Both the position numbers and the translations under genes were made by a program. A stretch of 64,000 nt of DNA from NCBI GenBank assembly GCA_910579735.1, contig CAJTUZ010000001.1, forward strand, positions 186,001 through 250,000. The letters are read 5' to 3'. The DNA comes from an uncultured Lachnospiraceae bacterium (GTDB lineage Bacteria > Bacillota > Clostridia > Lachnospirales > Lachnospiraceae). Position 1 is the stretch's first letter. Each line of letters opens with the position of its first letter. Shown one piece after another: positions 41,926 through 50,820 of the stretch. Below the pieces are notes generated by a model. The model was not told the origin of the DNA. It made no database searches and saw only the letters and a program-made list of their open reading frames with translations.

Positions 41926-42768
41926 ATGAGAAAAAATAAAGTACTTGTGGTGCAAAATATCAATATTACTGTTTCAGAGGAAAATTTTGACGATTATATT
42001 TGTATAACTGATATTGCAAAAGCCAAAGTTGGCGAGTCCAGAGGAGCAGATGTTGTCAAAAACTGGATGCGAAATAGAGCGACATTGGAATTTTTGGGTA
42101 CATGGGAACAGATCTATAATCCTGCTTTTAAAGTGGTCGAATTCGACCACTTTAAAAGCGAAGCAGGTTTACATACATTTGTACTAAGTGTTTCGGAATG
42201 GATTGAAAAGACAGAAGCGATAGGATTATTTGTGAAACGTGGAAAATATGGAGGAACGTATGCACATAAGGATATTGCATTTGAATTTGCTTCGGCGATC
42301 AGTCCTGTTTTTAAACTATATTTGATCAAAGAATTTCAAAGGCTGAAAGAAGCGGAGAATGATGCAAAGAAAATTGAATGGGATGCAAAAAGATTTTTGT
42401 CAAAAAATAATTATTTGATTCAAACAGATGCGGTAAAAAATTATTTGATCCCATCAGGAAATTATAAAGAAAATTTAGAGTGGTTGGCATATGCAGAGGA
42501 AGCAGATGTTTTGAATGTTGCATTATTCGGATTTACCGCGAAAGCATGGCGGGATGAAAATCCTGAATTGGCAAAAAAGAATAATGTGAGAGACTTCGCT
42601 TCAATTAACGAACTTACAGTTTTATCCAACCTGGAAACTCATAATGCGCAAATGATCCGTGAGGGCAGAAATAAGACAGAAAGATTTCAGATTTTGCAAG
42701 AGATTGCAGAGTATCAGTTGAATGTTCTTAAAGCGGCGGAACAGATAAAATTGATTGTGGAAAAGTGA
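41926..42768 (+). CDS. KilA-N domain protein
   Basis: 280 residues. The N-terminal KilA-N DNA-binding domain is seen in DDYICITDIAKAKVG, VVKNWMRNRATLEFLG, SVSEWIEKTEAIGLFVKRGKYGGTYAHKDIAFEFASAISPVFKLYL (split) and IKEFQRLK. The C-terminal part is helical. KilA-N proteins are widespread in phages and mobile DNA and in bacterial chromosomes, with unclear roles. The gene is markedly richer in A and T than its neighbours and is followed by two decayed genes, so it likely arrived by transfer. GAGAGAAAAAGG precedes the start. Confidence 0.88.
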   Translation: MRKNKVLVVQNINITVSEENFDDYICITDIAKAKVGESRGADVVKNWMRNRATLEFLGTWEQIYNPAFKVVEFDHFKSEAGLHTFVLSVSEWIEKTEAIGLFVKRGKYGGTYAHKDIAFEFASAISPVFKLYLIKEFQRLKEAENDAKKIEWDAKRFLSKNNYLIQTDAVKNYLIPSGNYKENLEWLAYAEEADVLNVALFGFTAKAWRDENPELAKKNNVRDFASINELTVLSNLETHNAQMIREGRNKTERFQILQEIAEYQLNVLKAAEQIKLIVEK

Positions 42769-42814
42769 TATACGAATATGGCGCTTAATTATAATTCAGC
42801 TTGGAGAGGGTTAT

Positions 42815-43052
42815 ATGAAATATTCAGCAAAAAAACCAGGGATGGGAGTTGCCTGGTCTTTATTTTGACTCGAAAGTAATGACTCGCCGTGAAATATTCA
42901 ATAAATATAAACTGAATAAGACAATTTATGCCTGTACACTCCGAAATGCCGATTCTCTCTGGGATATCATTGCCGTCTCTTTTGAAAAACTTTGCGAAAC
43001 TGATTTAAATCCTGATGCGGTGATAGAAAGGCTGCTGTACTGGTTATGGTGA
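42815..43052 (+). pseudogene. Frameshifted small gene remnant
   Basis: A good site (GGAGAGGG) precedes ATG 42815, which opens MKYSAKKPGMGVAWSLF then stops at 42868. A second frame continues over the same place and reads FDSKVMTRREIFNKYKL onward to WLW at 43052. Joining the two at the T-rich run near 42860 would give a protein of about 79 residues. The product is not recognised. A TTG start inside the second frame is possible but lacks a site, so a one-base frameshift is the simpler reading. Confidence 0.5.
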
Positions 43053-43456
43053 TTGGACTTTTTCGTATTTTTGCGGTTTTATGTGCAGCATCTGTCTGCG
43101 GAAAGTTCGTATCCCGGATGAAACTTCCTTCCATTCTTGGCTGGCTCATTGCTGGAATTATTTTCGGTCCTTATCTTGCCGGTGTAGTAACGTTAAATAT
43201 TACAGATGCATTGTGGTATCACATTTTTATTAAATTTTTTGAATGTTTTGCGGGAGTTATGATTGGCCGGGAAATTATTTTTAAGAAAATCGCCCGCTCC
43301 GGGAAACAGATTGTCGGAATTACATTCGTACAGTCGATCGGAACGTTTTTATTCGTGACTGTCGTTTTTACCGTTGTATTTCTGATTACGGATATTACGC
43401 TTCTTAGGAGCGGTAACCCTGTAAAATCATGGCAGGCGGGGGTGCATGTGTTTTAA
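43046..43456 (+). pseudogene. 5' remnant of a CPA2-type cation:proton antiporter gene
   Basis: The first 118 or so residues match the N-terminus of a Kef/NapA-like antiporter: a first span, RMKLPSILGWLIAGIIFGPYLAG, and VGITFVQSIGTFLFVTVVFTVVFLI. The normal protein has about 10-12 spans and 380 or more residues; here it stops after three or four spans with an unrelated tail (SGNPVKSWQAGVHVF). It overlaps the end of the preceding remnant by 7 bases. A deletion or insertion removed the rest; no remnant of the 3' half was seen downstream. Confidence 0.75.
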
Positions 43457-43490
43457 ATCTAACTGAAAAATAAGGCAGATCTTGAAAAAC

Positions 43491-43518
43491 CTGAAAATAA
43501 TGATGTAATATATATAAT
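43491..43518 (+). promoter_or_regulatory. Promoter for the carboxylesterase gene
   Basis: CTGAAA (43491-43496), 16 bases, TATAAT (43513-43518), 45 bases before the start codon. Confidence 0.5.
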
Positions 43519-43562
43519 AGAACAATAGCTGATAAGTGACTGGTGAGAAGGAGGTTAACAAG

Positions 43563-45122
43563 ATGGCTAAGATATTTCGATATGATGATGTACCGGTACT
43601 TGAAACGACTTCAGGAAAATTAAAAGGATATTTTTATGACGGGGCATATATTTTTAAAGGTGTACCCTATGCCTATGCGGACAGATTCCAGATGCCTTCG
43701 GAAATAAGATGGGAAGGCGTCAAAGACGCATCATCCTATGGTTTTGTATGCCCGCTTATGAATCAGGATGTGCCCAGCGCGGAGCTGCTTGTGCCTCATC
43801 GTTACTGGCCGCAGGATGAGCACTGTCAGAATCTGAACATCTGGACGAACACGCTGGATGAAAAAGTGAGAAATCCGGTAGTCGTGTGGCTTCATGGGGG
43901 AGGTTATTTTGCAGGTTCCTCGATTGAGCAGGAAGCTTATGATGGGTTTCATATGTGTATGCAGGGCAATGTGGTTGTAGTATCCGTTAACCACAGACTG
44001 AACATTCTGGGATATCTTGACCTGTCGCCCTATGGAGAGAAGTACCGTAATTCGGGTAACGCCGGACATGCGGATATCGTTGCCGCTCTGAAATGGATTC
44101 ATGAAAATATTATGTTGTTTGGAGGGGATCCGGACAATGTAACGATATTCGGACAGTCCGGCGGCGGTATGAAGGTTGCAGATCTGATGCAGATTGCAGA
44201 CGCGGACGGACTGTTTCACAAAGGTTTCATTATGAGCGGTGTAGGAAGCGCATCCCTGCAGCCCGTCTGCACGGGCGACGGACGGGAAATTACAGCTTCT
44301 TTGTTAAAGGAACTGGAACTTAGAGAAGATGAGGTTGAAAAATTAGAAACAGTTCCTTATGCCGAACTGGTCAGGGCATACAAGAAAGTAAGTCCGGCAG
44401 TCGCTGCGAAAGGCGGTTATATCGGCGGAGCGCCGTTAGTAAATGATTATTACAAGGGCAGCCCGCTGGACTTCGGTCTGCGGGAACATGCCCATGATAT
44501 CCCTGTTATGATCGGTTCGGTATTTGGTGAATTTTCTTTTGCGCCGACAGCCTATAACAAAAAGGAACTGACGTCTGCAGCTATGGAAAAAATCATTATG
44601 GAAGTTTACGGAGACCGGACACAGGAAATGATGCGTACATTTGCGGAGGCATATCCGGATAAGAATCCTGTGGATATTCTGAATATCGACCGGGCAATGC
44701 GCCAGCCTTCCAAGCAGTTTGCGAAGCTGCATGCGCAAAAAGGGAATGCAGGAACTTACCTGTATGAATTCACTTTGGAATTCCCATTCATGCATGACAA
44801 AATCGCATGGCACTGTTCGGATATCCCGTTCTTCTTTCACAATACGGACCGTGTGGAAATCTGTGGGATCCCCGGGGTAAGCGATGAACTTGAAGAGCAG
44901 ATATTCGGCGCGTTTATGGCATTTGTAAAAGGCGGCCGGCCGGAGCATGATAAGCTGCCCGCGTGGCCGTCTGTAACACCTGACGAAGAGCCTACCATGA
45001 TTTTTGACAGAAAGTGCGAAGTCAGAATGAATTTTGACGATAGTCTGTATACCTTGATCGACAGCATCCTGCCGCCCTTTAATTTGATGGAGATTATGGC
45101 CAACCAGGATATACAGCACTGA
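43563..45122 (+). CDS. Type B carboxylesterase/lipase family protein
   Basis: 519 residues of the cholinesterase/carboxylesterase alpha/beta hydrolase family. The oxyanion hole is HGGGY (111-115) and the nucleophile is S199 in GQSGGG, where most members have GESAG. The region CQNLNIWT is a family mark, and the catalytic His lies near WHCSDIPFFFHN. There is no signal peptide, so the enzyme is cytosolic and hydrolyses unknown esters. The start is ATG at 43563, with AAGGAGG 8 bases upstream. The gene stands alone, with a promoter before it and another before the next gene. Confidence 0.93.
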   Translation: MAKIFRYDDVPVLETTSGKLKGYFYDGAYIFKGVPYAYADRFQMPSEIRWEGVKDASSYGFVCPLMNQDVPSAELLVPHRYWPQDEHCQNLNIWTNTLDEKVRNPVVVWLHGGGYFAGSSIEQEAYDGFHMCMQGNVVVVSVNHRLNILGYLDLSPYGEKYRNSGNAGHADIVAALKWIHENIMLFGGDPDNVTIFGQSGGGMKVADLMQIADADGLFHKGFIMSGVGSASLQPVCTGDGREITASLLKELELREDEVEKLETVPYAELVRAYKKVSPAVAAKGGYIGGAPLVNDYYKGSPLDFGLREHAHDIPVMIGSVFGEFSFAPTAYNKKELTSAAMEKIIMEVYGDRTQEMMRTFAEAYPDKNPVDILNIDRAMRQPSKQFAKLHAQKGNAGTYLYEFTLEFPFMHDKIAWHCSDIPFFFHNTDRVEICGIPGVSDELEEQIFGAFMAFVKGGRPEHDKLPAWPSVTPDEEPTMIFDRKCEVRMNFDDSLYTLIDSILPPFNLMEIMANQDIQH

Positions 45123-45174
45123 GAAAAGAACATGTAGAATATGGCAAAATATGAGAAAAACAGCGCCTGCATCG

Positions 45175-45203
45175 TTGACAATTTATACCCGGTACGTTAC
45201 CTT
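45175..45203 (+). promoter_or_regulatory. Promoter for the 45287-47538 pair
   Basis: Consensus TTGACA (45175-45180), 17 bases, TACCTT (45198-45203), 84 bases before the start codon. The -10 element is weak. Confidence 0.45.
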
Positions 45204-45286
45204 AAATACAGAAATACATCAAATCTATTTCCTGTGGACATTTTTCGGGAAAAGGATGCCCGTTTCTGCGGGCAGAGGGGATCTTC

Positions 45287-46021
45287 ATGAAAAGAGCCAT
45301 AAAAAATACCGTACTAACGATATTATTTTTTACTTTAGGCATTTCCACTGCTTTCTTAATATATCTGCACTTTTTTGCATCCGGTGACAAAGATCTTTCG
45401 GGGGAGTGGACTGCCAATCTGGATATGACGGAGCAGGCGGCGGTCAAAGCGCTGATCTGGCTGCAGGATATAGAGGCCGTTTCTGTCTCTATGGAAGATA
45501 TGCGATCGTATATGCAGGGATTGACTATTCGGGTCAATCTGACTTTCGAGCAAACCGGCCGTTTCGCAGGAACCTTCCGGAGTCATGTTTCGCCGGAGAG
45601 TTACGATGCCTGTAAGCAGGCGGCATATGAGGGATTTGCAGAGGCTTTTAAGGATCTTTTGATCGAGAGGCTTGATATGGCGGGTTATACGGGCAGCACG
45701 GACGAAGAGGCGATCGAGGCTCTTGTAACCGAGACTTTCGGGATGTCTACAGTTTCTTATCTGATGTCCTGCGGTCCTGATCTGCTGCCTTCTCTGGAAG
45801 AGCTGCAGGATCAATATGACGGCAGCGGCGCCTATGAAGCTGCAGAAGGGATCCTGACCAGAACTTTCGATGAGGGAGGGCCTGTCAGCGTAAAAGCGGA
45901 ATGTTATATCCGGAAGGACGATACGCTGGTTCTGTCCGAAGAAACCGGTGCTGTTTCTGACCGGTCGTGCTTTGATCATTACCCTATGGTATATACCTTG
46001 CAACAGCCTCAGAAGCAATAA
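45287..46021 (+). CDS. Membrane-anchored protein of unknown function
   Basis: 244 residues. An N-terminal hydrophobic segment (about 9-30) without a lipobox probably anchors it, leaving an acidic extracytoplasmic domain. GEWTANLDMTEQAA near the start of that domain resembles the lead-in of lipocalin-like (SGEWxxxxDL) modules in clostridial surface proteins, but no family is claimed. GAGGGG precedes the start. Its stop overlaps by one base the open frame of the next gene, and the real start of that gene is 69 bases on, so the pair is probably an operon. The neighbour is a cell-wall D,D-carboxypeptidase, hinting at an envelope role. Confidence 0.7.
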   Translation: MKRAIKNTVLTILFFTLGISTAFLIYLHFFASGDKDLSGEWTANLDMTEQAAVKALIWLQDIEAVSVSMEDMRSYMQGLTIRVNLTFEQTGRFAGTFRSHVSPESYDACKQAAYEGFAEAFKDLLIERLDMAGYTGSTDEEAIEALVTETFGMSTVSYLMSCGPDLLPSLEELQDQYDGSGAYEAAEGILTRTFDEGGPVSVKAECYIRKDDTLVLSEETGAVSDRSCFDHYPMVYTLQQPQKQ

Positions 46022-46089
46022 TGATTGTGCATTATGTCATGACTGACAATCAATATTCTGTTTGGGAAAACAGATGGGAGGAAGATAAA

Positions 46090-47538
46090 ATGAAACCTGT
46101 CCTGCAGAAAATAAGCGCCGTTATATTAGCCGCAGTCCTGCTGTGCCTCATCCTGCCCGCCAGAGCGGATGCAAGTTTCGGAATCCTCGGGACTTGCCGG
46201 GTGGAAACGGATACCGGCGCCGCAGGCACTGTTAAGACTCTGGACTATAATTATGATCACAACACGTACTTCTCTTTACGGGATATGGCAATGCTTCTTA
46301 ACGATACGGACAAATCTTTCTCTTTGGAGATTACGAAAAATGCCGTTTCCCTGAATCCGGGAAATACCTATATTGCCGTAGGCACAGAAAATGCGCCCTG
46401 GGAAGAGGGGGAAGCGCCGGAACTTTCTCTGCGGCGGAATGAATTTACAATCCATGAAAAAAAGGTGTTTTATTATACGCTGATCGTAAGCCTGCCTTCC
46501 GGCGGTTATGACTGTTATATGATGGCTGCGGATCTGGCCATGATCCTGGATATGGACATTGCCGTTCCTGCTGCGGATTCTCTGCAGATCCATACGCAGG
46601 ATCCGTTTCATATCGCTCCGGATGCTTTGGAGCAGGCCGGATATTTTTACGGAGTCAACAGTGTACTGGCGGGAGATGCCACGACAGGGGAGCTTTATTA
46701 CCAATATCAGTCTGATACGCCTTATCCCATAGCCAGTACTTCAAAACTGATGACTTGCCTTCTGACTATGGATGCTGTTTTTGCAGGACAGATTTCTCCT
46801 GATGATTTAGTCACTGTTTCTGATGCGGCACAGAAGCTGTCCGCTTCAGATGATGGAGTGATTCCCATGGAAGCGGGAGAACAGATTTCCGTACAGGATC
46901 TTTTGCTGGGCGCTCTGCTGCCTTCCAGTAATGAATGCGCCCTGTGTCTGGCGGAGGCTGTTGCCGGTTCGGAAGAGGCATTTGTGCAGATGATGAATCA
47001 GAAAGCGCAGGAACTTGGACTTTCCGAGGCTGTCTTTTTTAATTGTCACGGACTGCCTTCCTACACGGAAGATCCGCTCCCGGCTAAACGCCAGAACCGT
47101 ATGAGTGCGGAGGATATGTTCCGTCTGGTATCGCATCTTTTGAAAGTATACCCGCAGATTACGGATATCACGTCTCTGGAAGAAGCCGTTTTGGAGTTTC
47201 ATGATCTTGAAGTGCGTAATTCCAATCCGCTTCTGCGGAATATGCCTGAAGTTACCGGTTTGAAAACCGGAACGACCAACAAAGCCGGGGCCTGTCTGGT
47301 TACGTCGCTGACTGCAGACGATGGGAGCATGGAGCATGATCTGGTAGTCATTGTTCTCGGAACGGAGGATTCCGTGGAACGGGGACGTGTTTCGGGGGTA
47401 TTGGCACGGTACGCGCTACACACATTTTATATGGATATAGAGGGGCCGGAAGCCGGCGGAGCCGTTCAGAATGCAGATAATCTGCCTGTACATGCCGAGG
47501 TGGCAGTGGGGAGGATTCTTCGGACCGCACTCCAATAA
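46090..47538 (+). CDS. D-alanyl-D-alanine carboxypeptidase (class C-type low-mass PBP)
   Basis: 482 residues with a cleavable signal peptide (ending near ADA, 25-28). A stalk-like N-terminal domain (30-170) resembles the copper-amine-oxidase-N/substrate-binding modules (FSLRDMAMLLNDTDKSFSLE). The penicillin-binding domain has S216-x-x-K219 (STSK), S279-x-N281 (SSN) and K392-T-G394 (KTG), all three active-site motifs of peptidase family S11. The start is ATG 46090, because GGGAGG lies 8-9 bases upstream; the frame is open further to 46021 without a site. It trims the terminal D-Ala of peptidoglycan stem peptides. Confidence 0.93.
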   Translation: MKPVLQKISAVILAAVLLCLILPARADASFGILGTCRVETDTGAAGTVKTLDYNYDHNTYFSLRDMAMLLNDTDKSFSLEITKNAVSLNPGNTYIAVGTENAPWEEGEAPELSLRRNEFTIHEKKVFYYTLIVSLPSGGYDCYMMAADLAMILDMDIAVPAADSLQIHTQDPFHIAPDALEQAGYFYGVNSVLAGDATTGELYYQYQSDTPYPIASTSKLMTCLLTMDAVFAGQISPDDLVTVSDAAQKLSASDDGVIPMEAGEQISVQDLLLGALLPSSNECALCLAEAVAGSEEAFVQMMNQKAQELGLSEAVFFNCHGLPSYTEDPLPAKRQNRMSAEDMFRLVSHLLKVYPQITDITSLEEAVLEFHDLEVRNSNPLLRNMPEVTGLKTGTTNKAGACLVTSLTADDGSMEHDLVVIVLGTEDSVERGRVSGVLARYALHTFYMDIEGPEAGGAVQNADNLPVHAEVAVGRILRTALQ

Positions 47539-47559
47539 AGAATATCAGATGAATGATAG

Positions 47560-47595
47560 AAAACAGGCTCAAGCCGATAGACTTGAGCCTGTTTT
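47560..47595 (+). terminator. Bidirectional terminator between convergent genes
   Basis: A perfect 14-pair stem, 47560-47573 with 47582-47595, an 8-base loop, and T or A runs on both sides. It ends both the carboxypeptidase and the chemoreceptor transcripts. Confidence 0.9.
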
Positions 47596-47599
47596 CATG

Positions 47600-49627
47600 T
47601 TAACGGATACGAAACTGTCCGATCAATTGATTCAGCGTCTGCGCCTGATTGGACAATTCATTGGATATAGACGCACTTTCTTCGGCTGCAGTGGAATTGG
47701 CCTGCGTTACTTTGGAAACTTCCTTGATCCGGTTTTCCACGGAAGCGATCATTTCCGATTGCTGTACACTGGCCGATGCGATCTCGTCCATAAGCGCCTT
47801 GATGGACTGAATACATTCACTGATAACCTGCATTGCGGAAATTGCCTGGTTGGAAGATTCCGTACCTGTTTTAACATCCTGGATCGAACGGCCGATCAGT
47901 GCGCTGGTGGAGCTTGCCGCCTCTGCAGATCTGGAAGCAAGGCTTCTGACTTCTTCCGATACAACAGAGAATCCCTTTCCGGCTTCGCCGGCTCTTGCTG
48001 CCTCAACGGAAGCGTTCAGCGCAAGGATGTTTGTCTGGAAGGCAATATCTTCAATTGTCTTTATGACACTGACGATCTGCGCGGAAGAACGATCGATATT
48101 TTTGTTGGCCGTGAGCAGCTGCTCCATTTTGGTATCGGCTTCAGAGGAATATTCTGCGGCTTTATCTACCAGATCACTCGCATCACTGCACCGGACCGTA
48201 CTGTTTTGGATCTGGGCGGTAATGTCGGTCATGTTGGAAACCAGCCGGTTGATGGAATCTTTCTGCTGCATGGTTCCCTGAGAAAGCGCCTGTGCACCTG
48301 ATGATACCTGATTTGCACCGTTATTTACCTGACTTGCGATATGGGAAATATCGCACATGACATCGGTAAGGTGTGTGCGGATACTTTGCAGGCTTTGTGA
48401 CAGAATCTGGAAGTCGCCGATATAGTAGGACTGATTTTGAGTAACATCTACGGCAATATTGCCATCCGCCATTTCCCCTAAGATTCGTCCGATATCATCG
48501 ATCGTTTTCCGCAGGCAGTCACAGACGAGGTGGATCGTCTGCGCGATCATGCCGATTTCATCTTTCCTGCCGAAGAATCCTTTTAAGTCCTGGTCGGCGG
48601 AGAGTTCCAGATTACCAAGACGCCGGATCGATTTTTCCATGATCATAAGTTCCCGGCCTTCCCGGTACAGGATAATTAATGTGACAAGTACAATAAATAT
48701 GCCTACAAGTGCGCATAAGGTGCCGACTGTCGTGCGGATGACTTCCACTTCTTTGTAGACTTCGGACGCGTTGTCGCGAACCATGAAGACCCAGTCGCGG
48801 TCTTTTAAATATTTATAAACAACAAGCTGATCTACGCCGTTTTCATCCTGATAGGCATAAATTCCGGCCTGTGTGTCGCCGTCTGTTTTAATTTTATCAA
48901 GGATCTCCAGATAACCGGGGTCCGTTGTTTCGGTATTCAGCATGGTTTCGTCCTGATGATACAGATATGTACCGGTTTCGGCATTCAGAAATACATATTC
49001 GGTGTTGGGAAGTCCCTCGATATCCAGATCTAAGAGCACATCCATCAGGCGGCTGGCATAAACGCCGGAACCTACATAGCCGATGCACTCATTGTTTTCA
49101 AAAATAGGATAATACATGGATATGATCATGCTTCCTGTACCCGGAGATTTCATAATTCCCAGATTGGTCAGTTCCGGAGAAGCCAGGATCGTATCATGGA
49201 ACTCTTCTAAAGAATCGCCGGTACGCGTTGTCATGCCTATGGCGCCCTGGGAAGTGTGTGTCAGAATGTAGGTAGAAGGCGTAGCAATGTATAATCCTTC
49301 AAAGATACCCTTGATTGCGGCAAAATCTTCCGTATACTGTTGTCCTGTCTGTACAAGAGCAGGATCTTCGGGACTTGCAAGAAGCTCGCGTACCTCGCTG
49401 CTCAGTGCAAAGGCCATCATATATTCTTCTGCGGAAGCTACATAATCATTGATGATAGATGCCCTTGATTCTACGGCATCGATCATTTGATTGGTAATGT
49501 CGTTCTCTACAATAGCAGAAACACGATCGGAGACAATACGCCAAAGCAGCAGCATTCCAACAAAAGTGATCACAGTAGTAATAATGCCGATGCGAGTGGC
49601 AAGTTTGCAATTACTTAGAAATTTCAT
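47600..49627 (-). CDS. Methyl-accepting chemotaxis protein
   Basis: 675 residues. The plan is a first span (11-31), a double-Cache extracytoplasmic sensor (about 35-290), a second span (295-318), a HAMP region, and a cytoplasmic signalling domain with the conserved hairpin tip (AFQTNILALNASVEAARAGEAGKGFSVV split across the turn) at about 530-560. It should signal to CheA through CheW, neither of which is in the window. GAGG lies 7 bases upstream of the start. The start-proximal region carries an 11-base tandem repeat that could be an operator. Confidence 0.94.
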   Translation of the reverse strand: MKFLSNCKLATRIGIITTVITFVGMLLLWRIVSDRVSAIVENDITNQMIDAVESRASIINDYVASAEEYMMAFALSSEVRELLASPEDPALVQTGQQYTEDFAAIKGIFEGLYIATPSTYILTHTSQGAIGMTTRTGDSLEEFHDTILASPELTNLGIMKSPGTGSMIISMYYPIFENNECIGYVGSGVYASRLMDVLLDLDIEGLPNTEYVFLNAETGTYLYHQDETMLNTETTDPGYLEILDKIKTDGDTQAGIYAYQDENGVDQLVVYKYLKDRDWVFMVRDNASEVYKEVEVIRTTVGTLCALVGIFIVLVTLIILYREGRELMIMEKSIRRLGNLELSADQDLKGFFGRKDEIGMIAQTIHLVCDCLRKTIDDIGRILGEMADGNIAVDVTQNQSYYIGDFQILSQSLQSIRTHLTDVMCDISHIASQVNNGANQVSSGAQALSQGTMQQKDSINRLVSNMTDITAQIQNSTVRCSDASDLVDKAAEYSSEADTKMEQLLTANKNIDRSSAQIVSVIKTIEDIAFQTNILALNASVEAARAGEAGKGFSVVSEEVRSLASRSAEAASSTSALIGRSIQDVKTGTESSNQAISAMQVISECIQSIKALMDEIASASVQQSEMIASVENRIKEVSKVTQANSTAAEESASISNELSNQAQTLNQLIGQFRIR

Positions 49628-49696
49628 AAGACACCTCTTTCAGTATAGATTTTAAGCACAAATATTTAACACGAGTTTCCTGTTTTTTCAAGACTT

Positions 49697-49718
49697 TATA
49701 GTGTATATATAGTGTATA
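49697..49718. repeat. 11-base tandem repeat upstream of the chemoreceptor gene
   Basis: TATAGTGTATA occurs twice back to back, 70-91 bases before the chemoreceptor start codon. The 11-base period suits a response-regulator or other dimer binding site, but this is only an inference. Confidence 0.5.
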
Positions 49719-49807
49719 GAAATGCGTACATTTTATATCCGCAGGGATGAACAAACTCTGATTTTTCGGTCTGTTTGCGGAAATCTGCACAATATTTGAG
49801 AACGGGG

Positions 49808-49836
49808 TTGTTTTAACGATATAACAGTTATATAAT
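49808..49836 (+). promoter_or_regulatory. Promoter for the TauE/SafE permease gene
   Basis: TTGTTT (49808-49813), 17 bases, TATAAT (49831-49836), 54 bases before the start codon. Confidence 0.55.
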
Positions 49837-49890
49837 GTAGCCATATTGGATATAGCAGTTCCTGTTTATCGGCAGGGAGGAGACAGAAAT

Positions 49891-50658
49891 ATGTTTCGGT
49901 TTTTGATATGTTTTATTGCGGGACTCGGAGCCGGACTCGGTACCGGCTTTGCAGGAATGAGCGCCGCGGCGGTGATCAGTCCGATGCTCATTACCTTTCT
50001 GGGACTTCCGGCATATGAGGCGGTCGGTATCGCTCTTGCGAGTGATGTCCTTGCAAGCGCTGTCAGCGCTTATACATATGGTAAAAATAAGAATCTTGAC
50101 GTCCGTAACGGTCTTGTTATGATGGTCACGGTTCTGCTGTTTACCCTGTTTGGCAGTTTTATCGCAAGTCTTGTGCCGAATACTGCCATGGGGAGTTTTT
50201 CGGTATTTATGACATTGCTTTTAGGGATCAAATTCATAGTCAGACCGGTAATGACGACGAAAGAAGCCATGAACAAAGTCGATGGCAGGAAGCGGATCAT
50301 CCAGTCGGTCATCTGCGGCGCTGCCGTCGGCTTTATCTGTGGTTTTATCGGCGCAGGCGGCGGCATGATGATGCTGCTTGTTTTAACGGGTATATTGGGA
50401 TATGAATTGAAAACGGCGGTCGGCACCAGTGTTTTTATTATGACATTCACTGCCTTGACCGGATCGGTCAGCCATTTTGTGATCGGCGGCATGCCGGACA
50501 TGTGGTGTCTGCTGTTTTGCGTGATCTCGACGCTGTTATGGGCCAGGATCGCGGCCAAATTCGCCAACAGAGCCGATGCGGCAGTGCTGAACCGTGCCGT
50601 CGGAATCGTGCTTGCCGTTCTGGGGGCAGCCATTTTGACTGTCAATTATCTGAACTGA
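49891..50658 (+). CDS. TauE/SafE family membrane permease
   Basis: 255 residues with about eight membrane spans. The two half-repeats each start with a glycine-rich motif (AGLGAGLGTGFAGMSAA near the N-terminus and GFICGFIGAGGGMMM in the middle), the signature of the TauE/SafE/YfcA exporters. Members move sulfite, sulfoacetate or related organic anions; the substrate here is unknown. The start is ATG at 49891 after GGGAGG; an earlier in-frame codon lacks a site. A terminator follows. Confidence 0.9.
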   Translation: MFRFLICFIAGLGAGLGTGFAGMSAAAVISPMLITFLGLPAYEAVGIALASDVLASAVSAYTYGKNKNLDVRNGLVMMVTVLLFTLFGSFIASLVPNTAMGSFSVFMTLLLGIKFIVRPVMTTKEAMNKVDGRKRIIQSVICGAAVGFICGFIGAGGGMMMLLVLTGILGYELKTAVGTSVFIMTFTALTGSVSHFVIGGMPDMWCLLFCVISTLLWARIAAKFANRADAAVLNRAVGIVLAVLGAAILTVNYLN

Positions 50659-50699
50659 TGTTTAAGAAGGGGCCGATCGGACCTGACGCCTGATATGAT

Positions 50700-50730
50700 G
50701 AAAAAGCACTGCAGCAGATGCGCTTTTTCT
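50700..50730 (+). terminator. Terminator after the TauE/SafE gene
   Basis: GAAAAAGC (50700-50707) pairs with GCTTTTTC (50722-50729) over a 14-base loop that can pair partly. Confidence 0.65.
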
Positions 50731-50735
50731 ATATA

Positions 50736-50764
50736 TTGACATTGTATCATACGATTGATAGAAT
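50736..50764 (+). promoter_or_regulatory. Promoter for the hybrid kinase gene
   Basis: Consensus TTGACA (50736-50741), exactly 17 bases, TAGAAT (50759-50764). It follows the terminator directly and lies 57 bases before the start codon. Confidence 0.75.
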
Positions 50765-50820
50765 AGAAGCATAGTGGGTTCGTGAGTATACAGATTACAT
50801 AGTGTAGGGAGGAAACGGTT

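Noticed and set aside
44436..45119. - strand frame of 227 codons opposite the carboxylesterase
   Set aside because: Complete overlap with a well-supported gene and no start signal; codon pattern is that of the antisense strand.
45356..46018. - strand frame of 220 codons opposite the anchored unknown protein
   Set aside because: The + strand frame has a ribosome binding site, signal-anchor and operon context; the - frame has none.
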